64,000 bases of DNA from Mucilaginibacter saanensis (GTDB lineage Bacteria > Bacteroidota > Bacteroidia > Sphingobacteriales > Sphingobacteriaceae): assembly GCF_014200575.1 (NCBI RefSeq), contig NZ_JACHBZ010000002.1, forward strand, positions 248,001 to 312,000, read 5' to 3'. A program made the position numbers and the translations under genes. The notes under the pieces were generated by a model that did not search any database, was not told the origin of the DNA, and was given only the letters and a program-made list of their open reading frames with translations. Below, one piece after another: positions 27,034 through 35,617 of the stretch (positions are counted from its first letter, which is position 1; the number at the start of each line of letters is the position of its first letter).

Positions 27034-28476
27034 TCAGACAACTCTATCCCGTAAAAGCGGCATGCTCATACAATGAAAACCACCGCGAGCCCTGGAAAGT
27101 TCTGCCGATGGCATTAAAATTAAAGTATCAGTCAGGTTTTGCGGATCAAGCTCGCCCGTTTCAAATTTTTGCAGCAGCTCATTAACCCTGATCACATCAA
27201 ATCCGCTTTTCTTAAAGGCCTCTACGGTTTTGTCGTTACGGTCATAACCTAAAACTACGCCTTCTTTAATAGCCAACAGGTTGCAGGAATCGGTCCACTG
27301 CTCGCGCGCATCAAAGGGGAACGTATTATTACCCGAGTAAATAAAATTTGTTTTTTTACCACTTTGCAGATCGTTTTCGCTGATGTCAGAAAGCAGATCT
27401 TCAATACATCCAAACAATTTTGGTTTTTCATCCATTTCAAACTGAACAATTTCGGGCCGCTCTTTTTGCTTTTTGTCAGCAAACCATGATATTGGTTCCT
27501 GCTCCTCAATTGGTGCTTCGGCCACAGCCAAAGAGCGCAATAGTACCCAGGTATCCCGCCTTATTTGGGTAAATACGGTATCAATATGCATATAATCGCG
27601 CTTATGCGGAATTTTTACAATGGTTACCTTTTTTACCACGTTGTTATCAAATAACAGTTTAATGGCCTCATTGGCCCCGCTTATGGAAGTACGCTCGCTG
27701 CATCCAATTACTAAATGCTGCGGACTTACCATCATCACATCGCCACCCTCTAAGGTGGTTTTTTCCAGGTTATCTTCTCCGGGCCTTAAAAAATGCTGCG
27801 CAGTTTCTGGTATCTCCAATATATTATTGCTGTATGATGCAAACAACGGGTGATTGAAAAAGATGTACCGGGCCAGTAAGGTTTCGCGGAAACGGGCCTT
27901 TTTTGCCGGTTTATTAAGCAGCATGTAATTGTTAACAGCTATACCAATATCCCTTGAAAATATCAGGTTGGGGATAGGTGCAAATATCATTTCTTCGTTT
28001 TTTAATGATCCTGATATAAATATTTTAGCCAGCTCAACTGGTTCGGTATTAGTTAACTCTTCCTGCAGCCGGTAATTACAGCTTTCAATGGCGCAAACAG
28101 AGGCTACCAGCTTTTCGCGGATATCGTCCTGCTGCAAAATATCAGCCAGTAGGGTTTGTATCTCAATTACCTGATTTGAGGCGTGGAAACCTGCATTATC
28201 CGGTTTAAAAAAAGAGCGCTCGTCATCATTATCTATTTGTTGCAGCTTGCCTTTTATTTTATCCGGATCTAAAAAGTAGAGTAATAGTTTTACGTAATAG
28301 TCATACTCATTTTTGCGCATGGTATCCAGGTGAACTATGTCTTCAAATAGCCAGTCCTGGGCTTTTGAGGGTACAACTTTACCCAACCCGCTATCCGGAC
28401 TATGGATCAGTAAGGTACGCAGGTTGCCAATTTCGGATGTTACATCTATTTTAAAATCGGTGTTGGTTAGTATCAT
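27034..28476 (-). CDS. Arginine deiminase-like amidinohydrolase
   Basis: 480 residues, somewhat longer than classical arginine deiminase. The start EIGNLRTLLIHSPDSGL is the family opening, LEGGDVMMVSPQHLVIG the substrate-binding loop, MHIDTVFTQI carries the catalytic His and Asp, and ARGGFHCMSMPLLRD supplies the nucleophilic Cys469. These elements place it in the arginine deiminase superfamily, which hydrolyses arginine to citrulline and ammonia in the cytoplasm. An extra segment around residues 60-180 probably accounts for the additional length. It precedes the CtlX-like gene in one likely operon. Family assignment is strong; the exact guanidino substrate is not proved. Confidence 0.85.
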   Translation of the reverse strand: MILTNTDFKIDVTSEIGNLRTLLIHSPDSGLGKVVPSKAQDWLFEDIVHLDTMRKNEYDYYVKLLLYFLDPDKIKGKLQQIDNDDERSFFKPDNAGFHASNQVIEIQTLLADILQQDDIREKLVASVCAIESCNYRLQEELTNTEPVELAKIFISGSLKNEEMIFAPIPNLIFSRDIGIAVNNYMLLNKPAKKARFRETLLARYIFFNHPLFASYSNNILEIPETAQHFLRPGEDNLEKTTLEGGDVMMVSPQHLVIGCSERTSISGANEAIKLLFDNNVVKKVTIVKIPHKRDYMHIDTVFTQIRRDTWVLLRSLAVAEAPIEEQEPISWFADKKQKERPEIVQFEMDEKPKLFGCIEDLLSDISENDLQSGKKTNFIYSGNNTFPFDAREQWTDSCNLLAIKEGVVLGYDRNDKTVEAFKKSGFDVIRVNELLQKFETGELDPQNLTDTLILMPSAELSRARGGFHCMSMPLLRDRVV

Positions 28477-28596
28477 AAAGTAGAATAATCTAATACAAAT
28501 CTATTAGAAATTAAATAACAAAATGGTCCAACCATCTTAAATTGGTAATCATCACTTTGAGGAATATATTTATTATGTTTGGCTATAAAGTTTACT

Positions 28597-29225
28597 ATGT
28601 TACAAGCAACTGAAAAATTTTGGAATTGGTTTAATGAAAATCAAAAATATCTTATTGAGATCAATAGTACTAATGTAAGTGAAGATAGGAAAGAGCATTG
28701 CTTGATAATGTATTAGAGCAATTACATATTTATTGTGACAAACTATTTTTCGAAATAGGAGGCTGGCCGGATCGGGATCAGGAATTAATTATTACAGCAG
28801 ATGGTGATATTAATTACTTTGAACGAGTAGAGGAGTTAATTAACGATGCTCCAGAAATTAAAGGCTGGATTTTTACCGCTTTTATACAGCCAACCGATTT
28901 AGATTATGCCAGCAATTTTGAAGATGTTGATTTAAAGCCATTTGAAATGTGGTTCTTACCCCTTGACAACAAAAATAATCCAAAGTCAATAGGGCTCAGG
29001 ATATGTTTACCCAACTACGACTCTGTTAAAGATAGTGAATGGTTAGAAGCTGCTGTTTATAAAGTGCTTAATACAGTTTTAGGTGAAAAGTCATTTGCCA
29101 ACGATGTAGATTATATAGAAATTAAGCATTTGCCCGATGGTAATCCGGCAGATCAAGGGATGATGGAACTAACAGACATGGCGGCTTTTATAAAGTGGAA
29201 GAAAGCTAAATTGGCATCGTTGTAA
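28597..29225 (+). pseudogene. Unknown cytoplasmic protein with an apparent one-base loss near 28692
   Basis: An ATG at 28597 opens MLQATEKFWNWFNENQKYL and runs about 35 residues before leaving frame. The main part follows in another frame (ALLDNVLEQLHIYCDKL, FFEIGGWPDRDQELIITADG) and has no ATG, only a TTG at 28698. Adding one A to AAA at 28690-28692 joins them as SEDRKERALLDNV, giving a 210-residue protein with a FW(x)WF start and an ELIITADGD(x)xYF core typical of a small Bacteroidota family of unknown function. No signal peptide or membrane helix. It stands between the arginine deiminase-like gene (divergent) and argS. A real mutation or a sequencing error are both possible. Confidence 0.7.
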
Positions 29226-29295
29226 AGTTTTTAAAACCTGAATATAACTCTCAAATTAATACAATCTGTATTAGCAATTTAATTAATTTTGCCGC

Positions 29296-31062
29296 ATGGA
29301 TTTTATTATTGATGCAGCTGTTAAAGCAATAAAACAATTATATCAAACTGATATTGCCCCCGCTGCTATAAGTTTACAGGAAACCCGGAAAGAATTTGAA
29401 GGGCAGATAACCATAGTAACCTTTCCGTTTACCAAATTTTCGCGCAAAGGCCCCGAGCAAACCGGTAACGAGATAGGAGAGTACCTTAAAAACGAATTGA
29501 AAGAAGTAGCCGCATTTAATGTGATCAAAGGCTTCCTTAATATTTCTATAAGTGACGAATACTGGATAAACCAGTTATATAACCAGATTTTACCGGACAC
29601 CTTTGCAGTGGCAAAACCTAACGGCCAAAAGGTAATGGTTGAATACTCATCGCCTAATACCAACAAACCCCTGCACCTTGGGCACATTCGCAACAACCTG
29701 TTAGGTTACTCCGTAGCCCAGATATTGGCTGCGGCGGGTTACGATGTTACCAAAGTTAACCTGGTGAATGACCGTGGTATACACATTTGTAAATCAATGC
29801 TGGCGTGGCAAAAGTTTGGCAATGGCGAAACTCCGGAATCATCGGGCTTAAAGGGCGATCACCTGGTAGGTAAATATTATGTGTTGTTTGATAAGGCTTA
29901 CAAATCTCAGATAGAGGAATTAAAGGCCGAAGGGCAAACTGAAGATGAGGCCAAAAAGAATGCGCCATTTATAAAGGAAGCGCAACAAATGCTTCAAAAA
30001 TGGGAGGCAGGTGATGAAGAAGTGATCAGCTTGTGGAAAACCATGAACAGTTGGGTTTATGCTGGTTTTGCAGATACTTATAAGCAGTTGGGCGTTGATT
30101 TTGACAAATATTACTATGAGTCGAATACCTACCTGTTAGGTAAGGATATTATTGAGGAAGGATTGCAAAAAGGCGTTTTCTTTAAAAAGCCGGATGGTTC
30201 TGTATGGATTGACCTTACAGCTGATGGTTTGGATGAGAAACTGGTTTTACGGTCAGACGGTACTTCGGTGTACATTACACAGGATTTAGGTACTGCCCAG
30301 CTCAAATACAACGACTTTCACATGGATAAATCCATCTATGTGGTAGGTAACGAGCAGGATTATCACTTTAAGGTGCTGTTCCTGATATTGCGTAAACTGG
30401 GTAAAGCCGGTGCCGATGGTTTATTTCACCTTTCATACGGTATGGTTGATTTGCCTTCAGGCAAAATGAAATCGCGGGAAGGTACCGTGGTTGATGCCGA
30501 TGACCTGATGGCGGAGATGGAAACCACCGCCAAAGAACAAACCGAAGCTATGGGCAAAGTTGAGGCCTTTACCGAAGATGAAAAATTGCAGCTTTACCAT
30601 ACCATTGGTATGGGGGCTTTGAAGTATTTTCTGTTAAAGGTTGACCCTAAGAAACGGTTGTTGTTTGACCCTAATGAATCTGTTGATTTTCAGGGACACA
30701 CCGGGCCGTTTATCCAATATACACATGCGCGTATCAAATCGGTACTGGGCAGGGCCAGTTATCAGCCTGATAGTGAAATTGAGATAACAGAGCTTGCCGA
30801 TGTTGAGCGCGATGTGATTGTGTTGTTAACCCAGTTCCCAACTATTATCAGTACGGCAGCTAATGAGTATAGTCCGGCAATTATTGCTAATTATGTATAT
30901 GAGCTGGCCAAAACATACAATAAATTCTATCACGAAAAATCAATTATGCAGGCCGAGGATGAGGTTTTAAAGCAGTTCAGGTTACAATTGTCTGCATCAT
31001 CAGCCAAAGTGATCAGTAAGGCCATGAACCTGTTGGGTATTGATGTGCCGGAGCGTATGTAA
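29296..31062 (+). CDS. argS: Arginyl-tRNA synthetase
   Basis: 588 residues, class Ia. The N-terminal additional domain (residues 1-110) recognises the tRNA D-loop; the HIGH-equivalent motif is PLHLGHIRNNLLG following SSPNTNK, and the KMSKS-equivalent loop is GKMKSREGTVV. The C-terminal helical anticodon-binding domain (IQYTHARIKSVL, NYVYELAKTYNKFYHEKSI) is complete and ends with the characteristic GIDVPERM. It charges tRNA-Arg in the cytoplasm. Its place beside three arginine-metabolising genes may be coincidental. Followed by a strong terminator. Confidence 0.97.
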   Translation: MDFIIDAAVKAIKQLYQTDIAPAAISLQETRKEFEGQITIVTFPFTKFSRKGPEQTGNEIGEYLKNELKEVAAFNVIKGFLNISISDEYWINQLYNQILPDTFAVAKPNGQKVMVEYSSPNTNKPLHLGHIRNNLLGYSVAQILAAAGYDVTKVNLVNDRGIHICKSMLAWQKFGNGETPESSGLKGDHLVGKYYVLFDKAYKSQIEELKAEGQTEDEAKKNAPFIKEAQQMLQKWEAGDEEVISLWKTMNSWVYAGFADTYKQLGVDFDKYYYESNTYLLGKDIIEEGLQKGVFFKKPDGSVWIDLTADGLDEKLVLRSDGTSVYITQDLGTAQLKYNDFHMDKSIYVVGNEQDYHFKVLFLILRKLGKAGADGLFHLSYGMVDLPSGKMKSREGTVVDADDLMAEMETTAKEQTEAMGKVEAFTEDEKLQLYHTIGMGALKYFLLKVDPKKRLLFDPNESVDFQGHTGPFIQYTHARIKSVLGRASYQPDSEIEITELADVERDVIVLLTQFPTIISTAANEYSPAIIANYVYELAKTYNKFYHEKSIMQAEDEVLKQFRLQLSASSAKVISKAMNLLGIDVPERM

Positions 31063-31101
31063 GCCCCCCACCCCCTGAAAAGGGAGTTTGAGTTCATTAA
31101 C

Positions 31102-31143
31102 AACAAAGCCTGGCTCCTTTTGGGACCGGGCTTTGTTATTTTT
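31102..31143 (+). terminator. Terminator of argS
   Basis: AACAAAGCCTGGCTCC and GGGACCGGGCTTTGTT form a 16-bp stem (two mismatches or G-T pairs) with a TTTT loop, followed by ATTTTT. Confidence 0.88.
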
Positions 31144-31160
31144 AACATCTGCACATCAAA

Positions 31161-31179
31161 AGCCCCCCTTTAGGGGGCT
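31161..31179. repeat. GC-rich palindromic intergenic element
   Basis: AGCCCCC-CTTTA-GGGGGCT is a short, perfect hairpin standing out from AT-rich surroundings. A related GC box (GCCCCCCACCCCCTGAAAAG) lies at 31063-31082 on the other side of the argS terminator. It resembles dispersed intergenic repeats known from Sphingobacteriaceae genomes. It lies 10 bp after the stop of the next minus-strand gene and may also serve as its terminator. Confidence 0.5.
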
Positions 31180-31189
31180 GGGAGGGCAA

Positions 31190-31480
31190 TTATCTCCAGT
31201 GTCCTCTGTGCCATGCATAACCACGACGTGCGGGGTGCCAGTAACCGCCTACATAAACACGGCCGGGGCGGGGACGGGCATAATAGCCATTTACATAAAC
31301 ATATCTTCCGCCGTTCCAAGCCCATTCTCCCGGTACCCAAACGGCCCCAGCATAAGGGGCAACAGGGCGTACATATACAGGTTCGGCAGGACGGTCGGTA
31401 ACATAATAATCAGCAGCGCAGGAGGTGAATAAGGTGCCGGTTAAGGCCAGTAATAATCCTATTTTCGCTATCTTTTTCAT
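31190..31480 (-). CDS. WXXGXW-repeat lipoprotein
   Basis: 96 residues with a lipoprotein signal (LFTSC, Cys21). The mature part is rich in Tyr, Trp, Arg and Gly, with repeated WVPGEW, VNGYY, VGGYW and HRGHW units, which match the WXXGXW / YXWXXGHW repeat family. It is probably an envelope-anchored structural or stress protein; no enzyme motifs exist. Single gene, short 5' region. The function of the family is not established. Confidence 0.8.
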   Translation of the reverse strand: MKKIAKIGLLLALTGTLFTSCAADYYVTDRPAEPVYVRPVAPYAGAVWVPGEWAWNGGRYVYVNGYYARPRPGRVYVGGYWHPARRGYAWHRGHWR

Positions 31481-31545
31481 CTGTAAAATGTTTATTTGTT
31501 AAATAATTACAGAAATTTTGACAGCTATTAGCTTAGAAAGTTTAA

Positions 31546-32439
31546 CTACCTGCTCACAAATTTATCAGCTACTATCAGTTCTTTGCTCCCTGGTGTATAT
31601 TTATAAAAGCCGCTACCTGTTTTTACTCCAGAGTGCCCTGCAGTTACCATATTTACCAATAAAGGGCAAGGAGCATATTTTTGATTGCCAAAACCGTCAT
31701 ACAATACTTTTAAAATAGCCACGCATACGTCAAGGCCAATAAAATCTGCCAGTTGTAAGGGGCCCATAGGGTGGGCCATGCCGAGTTTCATTACCGTATC
31801 AATTTCCGCAACGCCGGCAACGCCCTCATATAGGGTATAAATAGCCTCATTTATCATGGGCATTAAAATGCGGTTGGCTACAAAGCCAGGGTAATCGTTT
31901 ACCTCAACAGGATCTTTATCCAAGGTTTTAGCCAGCTCCATAATGGTGTTGGTAACGGCATCGGTGGTAGCGTATCCCCGTATAACCTCCACCAGTTTCA
32001 TTACCGGTACCGGGTTCATAAAGTGCATGCCAATTACATTGCCAGGGTTTTTAGTTACCGCAGCAATTTGCGTTATAGATATAGAGGAGGTGTTAGAGGC
32101 CAGTATCACTTGATCACTACCGATATCGCTGAGTTGTTTAAATAGCTTTAATTTAATTTCCCGGTTTTCGGTAGCGGCCTCAATCACCAGGTCGGCATGC
32201 GCTGCACCTTGCTGCAGATCGGTAAAAGTTTTAATTCTGCTAAGTGTAGTGGCTTTTACCTGATCATCAATAAGCCCCTTTTTTAATTGCCTGTCCAGAT
32301 TATTGGTGATGGTTTGTATAGCTTTATTTAAAGCTTCGGTATTAATATCAACTAATGATACCCCGAATCCATGTTGTGCAAAGGTATGGGCTATGCCATT
32401 TCCCATAGTTCCTGAGCCAATTATGGTAATATTTTTCAT
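31546..32439 (-). CDS. 3-hydroxybutyryl-CoA / 3-hydroxyacyl-CoA dehydrogenase
   Basis: 297 residues. N-terminal Rossmann domain IIGSGTMGNGIAHTFAQHG with the acidic residue of NAD binding in SLVDIN; NTSSISITQIA and HFMNPVPVMKLVEVI hold the catalytic serine and histidine, and VNDYPGFVANRILMPMINEA begins the C-terminal dimer domain. The enzyme oxidises L-3-hydroxyacyl-CoA with NAD in beta-oxidation or butyrate-type metabolism. Length is normal for the stand-alone enzyme. It is followed by bioD 73 bp upstream on the same strand; no functional link is evident beyond CoA metabolism. Confidence 0.94.
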   Translation of the reverse strand: MKNITIIGSGTMGNGIAHTFAQHGFGVSLVDINTEALNKAIQTITNNLDRQLKKGLIDDQVKATTLSRIKTFTDLQQGAAHADLVIEAATENREIKLKLFKQLSDIGSDQVILASNTSSISITQIAAVTKNPGNVIGMHFMNPVPVMKLVEVIRGYATTDAVTNTIMELAKTLDKDPVEVNDYPGFVANRILMPMINEAIYTLYEGVAGVAEIDTVMKLGMAHPMGPLQLADFIGLDVCVAILKVLYDGFGNQKYAPCPLLVNMVTAGHSGVKTGSGFYKYTPGSKELIVADKFVSR

Positions 32440-32512
32440 GGTGGTGTAGTTGTATCAACGTTTTAAATCAGCGTTGGGGGTAATATAATTATTGGCAAGA
32501 TACTTTACTTTA

Positions 32513-33130
32513 TTATAAGGTAATACGAGTGCCTGCCTCAATTATCATTTTTTTGTTAACAGCGTCGTAAGTGGGGATATGCCCCAACTCAATCACATTT
32601 GAGTAATTCAGGATATACGTTTTTGAATAAATATCCTTATCTCCATTAAATATAATCCCCATTACCGGGATATTATATTTTTTTAGTGCCAACAGCGATA
32701 ATAATGTATGATTGATACTGCCCAGGTAGTTTTGCGATACCAATATAACTTTGGCATTTAATTGCTTAATTACATCAATCATTAAAAAGTTATCATTTAA
32801 AGGTACCATAAGACCACCGGCTCCCTCAATAATGAGTTGATTATCAGTTTGCGGTGGAACGATATTTTGAATATCAATCACTATTTTATCAATAGCTGCC
32901 GATTTATGGGGTGAGTACGCCTGTGTTAAACGATAAGCTTCAGGATAAAAATGCGAAACATCATTTGATATAAGATTTTGCACCTTTAGGGTGTCGCTAT
33001 CCTCTAAATCACCTGCCTGTACGGGTTTCCAATAATCGGCTTTTAATTTCTCCGTTATAATGGCCGAAACAACTGTTTTGCCAATTCCGGTACCAATGCC
33101 GGTAATAAATATAGGCTGTTTAGCTGGCAT
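32513..33130 (-). CDS. bioD: Dethiobiotin synthetase
   Basis: 205 residues. The P-loop-like GIGTGIGKTVVSAII at residues 10-24 and YWKPVQAG match BioD closely; EGAGGLMVPL and LVSQNYLGSINHTLL are the Walker B-like and diaminononanoate-binding segments. BioD closes the ureido ring of biotin with ATP and CO2. It overlaps the end of bioF by 11 bp, so they are translationally coupled. BioA, BioB and BioC are not in the window. Confidence 0.95.
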   Translation of the reverse strand: MPAKQPIFITGIGTGIGKTVVSAIITEKLKADYWKPVQAGDLEDSDTLKVQNLISNDVSHFYPEAYRLTQAYSPHKSAAIDKIVIDIQNIVPPQTDNQLIIEGAGGLMVPLNDNFLMIDVIKQLNAKVILVSQNYLGSINHTLLSLLALKKYNIPVMGIIFNGDKDIYSKTYILNYSNVIELGHIPTYDAVNKKMIIEAGTRITL

Positions 33131-34286
33131 TTATGAGCTGGTTAATAGTATCAGTAAGTATGATTAAATTATTGGTTGTATTAAATGCATGCAGGCATAT
33201 TCTTATTCTCTCGGTTCCTGATGCAACTGTGGGGCTAAATATAGCCCTTATATCTAACGCTGCAGCTTGTAAAATGTTTGCAGCTTGGTATGCTTTGTTA
33301 TTACTTTTTAATATAATACACTGAATGGCACTATCACTGCTAATAAGTGGAAAATTGTCATTTATATTAATCTGTTTTTTAAACAAATCAATATTGTTTT
33401 TTAGACTGATTACCTCCGGACCGGCCCTGCTTAATAATTGATAGGCCATTTTTATAGCTGCCAGTTGGTGAAATGAGGATGCTGTGGTATAAATAAAAGA
33501 CCGGGCAAAATTAATGAGGTACTCCCTCAGTAAATTACTGCCCAATACAACAGCACCATGACAGCCTAATGCCTTGCCAAATGTAACTACGGATGCAAAC
33601 ACCCTGGTTTGTAAGCCAAGCTCATTTACCAGTCCAACAGGATAAAGGCCAACAGCATGGGCTTCATCAACAATGAGGTGAGCACCATATTTTTCGGTGA
33701 GGTTTAATATTTCCTCTATAGGAGGGGTGTCGCCATCCATGGAATAAACACTTTCAATAACCACATAACAGTTGCCCTTAGCTAGCTTTAATTTAGCTTC
33801 CAGGCTTTCGGGGCTATTATGTCTGAAACTATAGCGGTTTGCGTAACTTAACCTCGCTCCGTCAATTACAGAGGCATGTATGAGCTCGTCAAGTATGATG
33901 GTGTCGCCGCGTTGGGCTAATGAAGATAGCAGACCCAGGTTGGCATCATAGCCTGAGTTAAAAAGCAAACCAGCCTCATACTGATGATATGCGGCTATTT
34001 CCCTTTCCAGCTCTTCGGCATAGGTTATATTACCTGAGAGTAGCCTTGATCCGGTAGCACCATTTAAGCTTAGCGGATGATTCTGTATCTCGGTTTCAAT
34101 GAGTTGTTTTAAAACCGCCGATTGCGCAAACCCAAGGTAATCATTTGAGCAAAAGTCAATAAGGCTGTTCTCTGGTTTTAATACCCTGAAGGTGCCTGAT
34201 GAACGTCTTTCATCAAGTTTGTTTTTTATATATATATCGGCTGATGTCAAGGAGGAAAATTTGCGTAAAAATAAGAAAAGCGACAA
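33120..34286 (-). CDS. bioF: 8-amino-7-oxononanoate synthase (start uncertain)
   Basis: 388 residues in the longest frame, fold type I PLP enzyme. SNDYLGFAQS, GATGSRLLSGN, LLFNSGYDANLG, HASVIDGARLSY, IVDEAHAVGLYP and the PLP lysine in TFGKALGCHGAVV are all present. It condenses pimeloyl-thioester with alanine in biotin synthesis. The first ATG (34284-34286) lies inside the hairpin terminator of the upstream gene (34267-34305), so transcripts starting below that hairpin would use a later codon; TTG at 34248-34250 (giving MTSADIYIKNKLDERR) leaves a start close to normal BioF N-termini. Alternatively bioF is expressed by read-through. Confidence 0.93.
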   Translation of the reverse strand: MSLFLFLRKFSSLTSADIYIKNKLDERRSSGTFRVLKPENSLIDFCSNDYLGFAQSAVLKQLIETEIQNHPLSLNGATGSRLLSGNITYAEELEREIAAYHQYEAGLLFNSGYDANLGLLSSLAQRGDTIILDELIHASVIDGARLSYANRYSFRHNSPESLEAKLKLAKGNCYVVIESVYSMDGDTPPIEEILNLTEKYGAHLIVDEAHAVGLYPVGLVNELGLQTRVFASVVTFGKALGCHGAVVLGSNLLREYLINFARSFIYTTASSFHQLAAIKMAYQLLSRAGPEVISLKNNIDLFKKQININDNFPLISSDSAIQCIILKSNNKAYQAANILQAAALDIRAIFSPTVASGTERIRICLHAFNTTNNLIILTDTINQLINAS

Positions 34287-34305
34287 TAGGCCGCTTTTCT
34301 TATTT
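34267..34305 (-). terminator. Strong terminator between the Spy-like gene and bioF
   Basis: AAATAAGAAAAGCG and CGCTTTTCTTATTT pair perfectly around a 9-base loop directly after the stop codon at 34308; on the minus strand it runs into a T-rich tract. Confidence 0.88.
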
Positions 34306-34307
34306 CA

Positions 34308-34682
34308 TTAATTTTGCGAGCCGCCTCCGCTGCCACCTTGCCGCATCCTGTCCATTCTGTCTTTCATCATTTTTTCGTAGGCAGTCACCTGATCGGGTGT
34401 TAAAATAGCTTTTATTTTATCGTTAGCGGCTTGCATCATTGGCATCATGGCCTGGCGCATAGCACCTCTGTCGCCATTGGCTGCTGTTCTTACGCTATCC
34501 ATTTTGGTAGCCTGGTCTTTGTATATGGCAGTAACTTTAGAAGTCTGATCGTCGCTAAGCTTCAACTGTGTTTGCAGGTCTTTGGCTCTATCTTCCGGAC
34601 TTTTTCTCATACCGCCACCTTGTGCACGGCTTACTGCTGAAATTCCGATAAGGAAACAGCACATTAACAAAATTTTTTTCAT
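34308..34682 (-). CDS. Secreted Spy/LTXXQ-like helical protein
   Basis: 124 residues, signal peptide ending SRAQ. The mature protein is short, helical and rich in Met, Gln, Lys and Asp (LQTQLKLSDDQTSKVTAIYKD, ILTPDQVTAYEKMMKDRM), ending in a Gly/Ser tail. The LxxDQ...LTPDQ pattern recalls Spy/CpxP-type periplasmic chaperones and heavy-metal sensors of Bacteroidota. A periplasmic stress role is inferred. Separated from its neighbours by its own terminator. Confidence 0.72.
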   Translation of the reverse strand: MKKILLMCCFLIGISAVSRAQGGGMRKSPEDRAKDLQTQLKLSDDQTSKVTAIYKDQATKMDSVRTAANGDRGAMRQAMMPMMQAANDKIKAILTPDQVTAYEKMMKDRMDRMRQGGSGGGSQN

Positions 34683-34754
34683 AGCTCTTTTTATTTACGT
34701 TTTATAATCTTATGATAAAGATATACCGTAAAGGTTTAAATGAGCTGATGTAAC

Positions 34755-35531
34755 TTAATTGTTGCTTTGCTGTAAGTTTGATATAGAACGTTGCATTTGT
34801 GCCATCATATTAGTGAGGCTTTCCATTGTCGGTTCAGGAGTAGGTTGCGGTAATTGTGTTGAAATATAACCCTTGGCTTTCCATATTTCTAAAACATCCT
34901 CGCCATTTATTTCGTAAGGTTCGTATACGGGATTGTCAGATACCAGCTTTAGTTTTTTGTTTTCTTTAAATTTGTTGCCTATACGTTTATATACTACACC
35001 ATCGCTTTTGGATATTACCACATAGGTTTCGCCAGTTTTAATATCGCCCCAGTTTTCAAGGTATTCACCTATAATAATATCACCTGATAATAACGGAAGC
35101 ATCGAGTCGCCATTTAATTCAAACGCCCTGAACGTGCCTTGTTTAAACATAGGTAAATAAAACTTAGGTAATCGCGATACATACTCCGGATCGGCATAGC
35201 CATTTAAATAGCCCGCACTCGCTTTAAGAGGCACCATCTCAATGTTTTCATTGTCTTCTTTATCAACAGAAATGCTGAGTATCCGTAGGTTAGCTGGATT
35301 GCCTTTGGGTTTTGGTGCCCATTTTTCATTGATGGTTTCGTTAATAAAATCATCAATAGTAATGTCAAAAAATATTGCTAACGTTTTTAGTAGTTCGTAT
35401 TTTGGTTCGGCTCTTTCTTCTTCGTATGCGCCTACTAATGAGCGCTTTATACTTAATTGATCAGCAAATTGTTGCTGGGTTAAACCCTTCTTTTTGCGGA
35501 GGAACTTAATATTTTGTGAAATTATTGACAT
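34755..35531 (-). CDS. XRE-family regulator with S24 (LexA-like) self-cleavage domain
   Basis: 258 residues from the ATG at 35531. An earlier in-frame ATG at 35573 adds 14 residues but would place the reading frame inside a palindrome, so I prefer the later start. The helix-turn-helix is LTQQQFADQLSIKRSLVGAYEEERAEP (residues 17-43). The C-terminal half is a LexA/UmuD-type serine protease: candidate cleavage bond Ala106-Gly107 in KASAGYL, catalytic Ser143 in GDSMLP and Lys182 in VVYKRI. It is therefore likely to be a repressor inactivated by self-cleavage, or a sensor that kept the fold. It is divergent from a GIY-YIG-like gene with 86 bp between them. Confidence 0.9.
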   Translation of the reverse strand: MSIISQNIKFLRKKKGLTQQQFADQLSIKRSLVGAYEEERAEPKYELLKTLAIFFDITIDDFINETINEKWAPKPKGNPANLRILSISVDKEDNENIEMVPLKASAGYLNGYADPEYVSRLPKFYLPMFKQGTFRAFELNGDSMLPLLSGDIIIGEYLENWGDIKTGETYVVISKSDGVVYKRIGNKFKENKKLKLVSDNPVYEPYEINGEDVLEIWKAKGYISTQLPQPTPEPTMESLTNMMAQMQRSISNLQQSNN

Positions 35532-35549
35532 AAAATTTGCATTTGCTAA

Positions 35550-35589
35550 AATTATTAGTAATTTTATGCTCATAAAGTTAGTAATAATT
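35550..35589. promoter_or_regulatory. Candidate operator of the XRE-S24 regulator
   Basis: AATTATTAGTAA (35550-35561) and TTAGTAATAATT (35578-35589) form a 12-bp inverted repeat with one mismatch, centred in the divergent promoter region. Confidence 0.55.
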
Positions 35590-35617
35590 ATTTGTTCACC
35601 AAATTTTTTATCATAAA

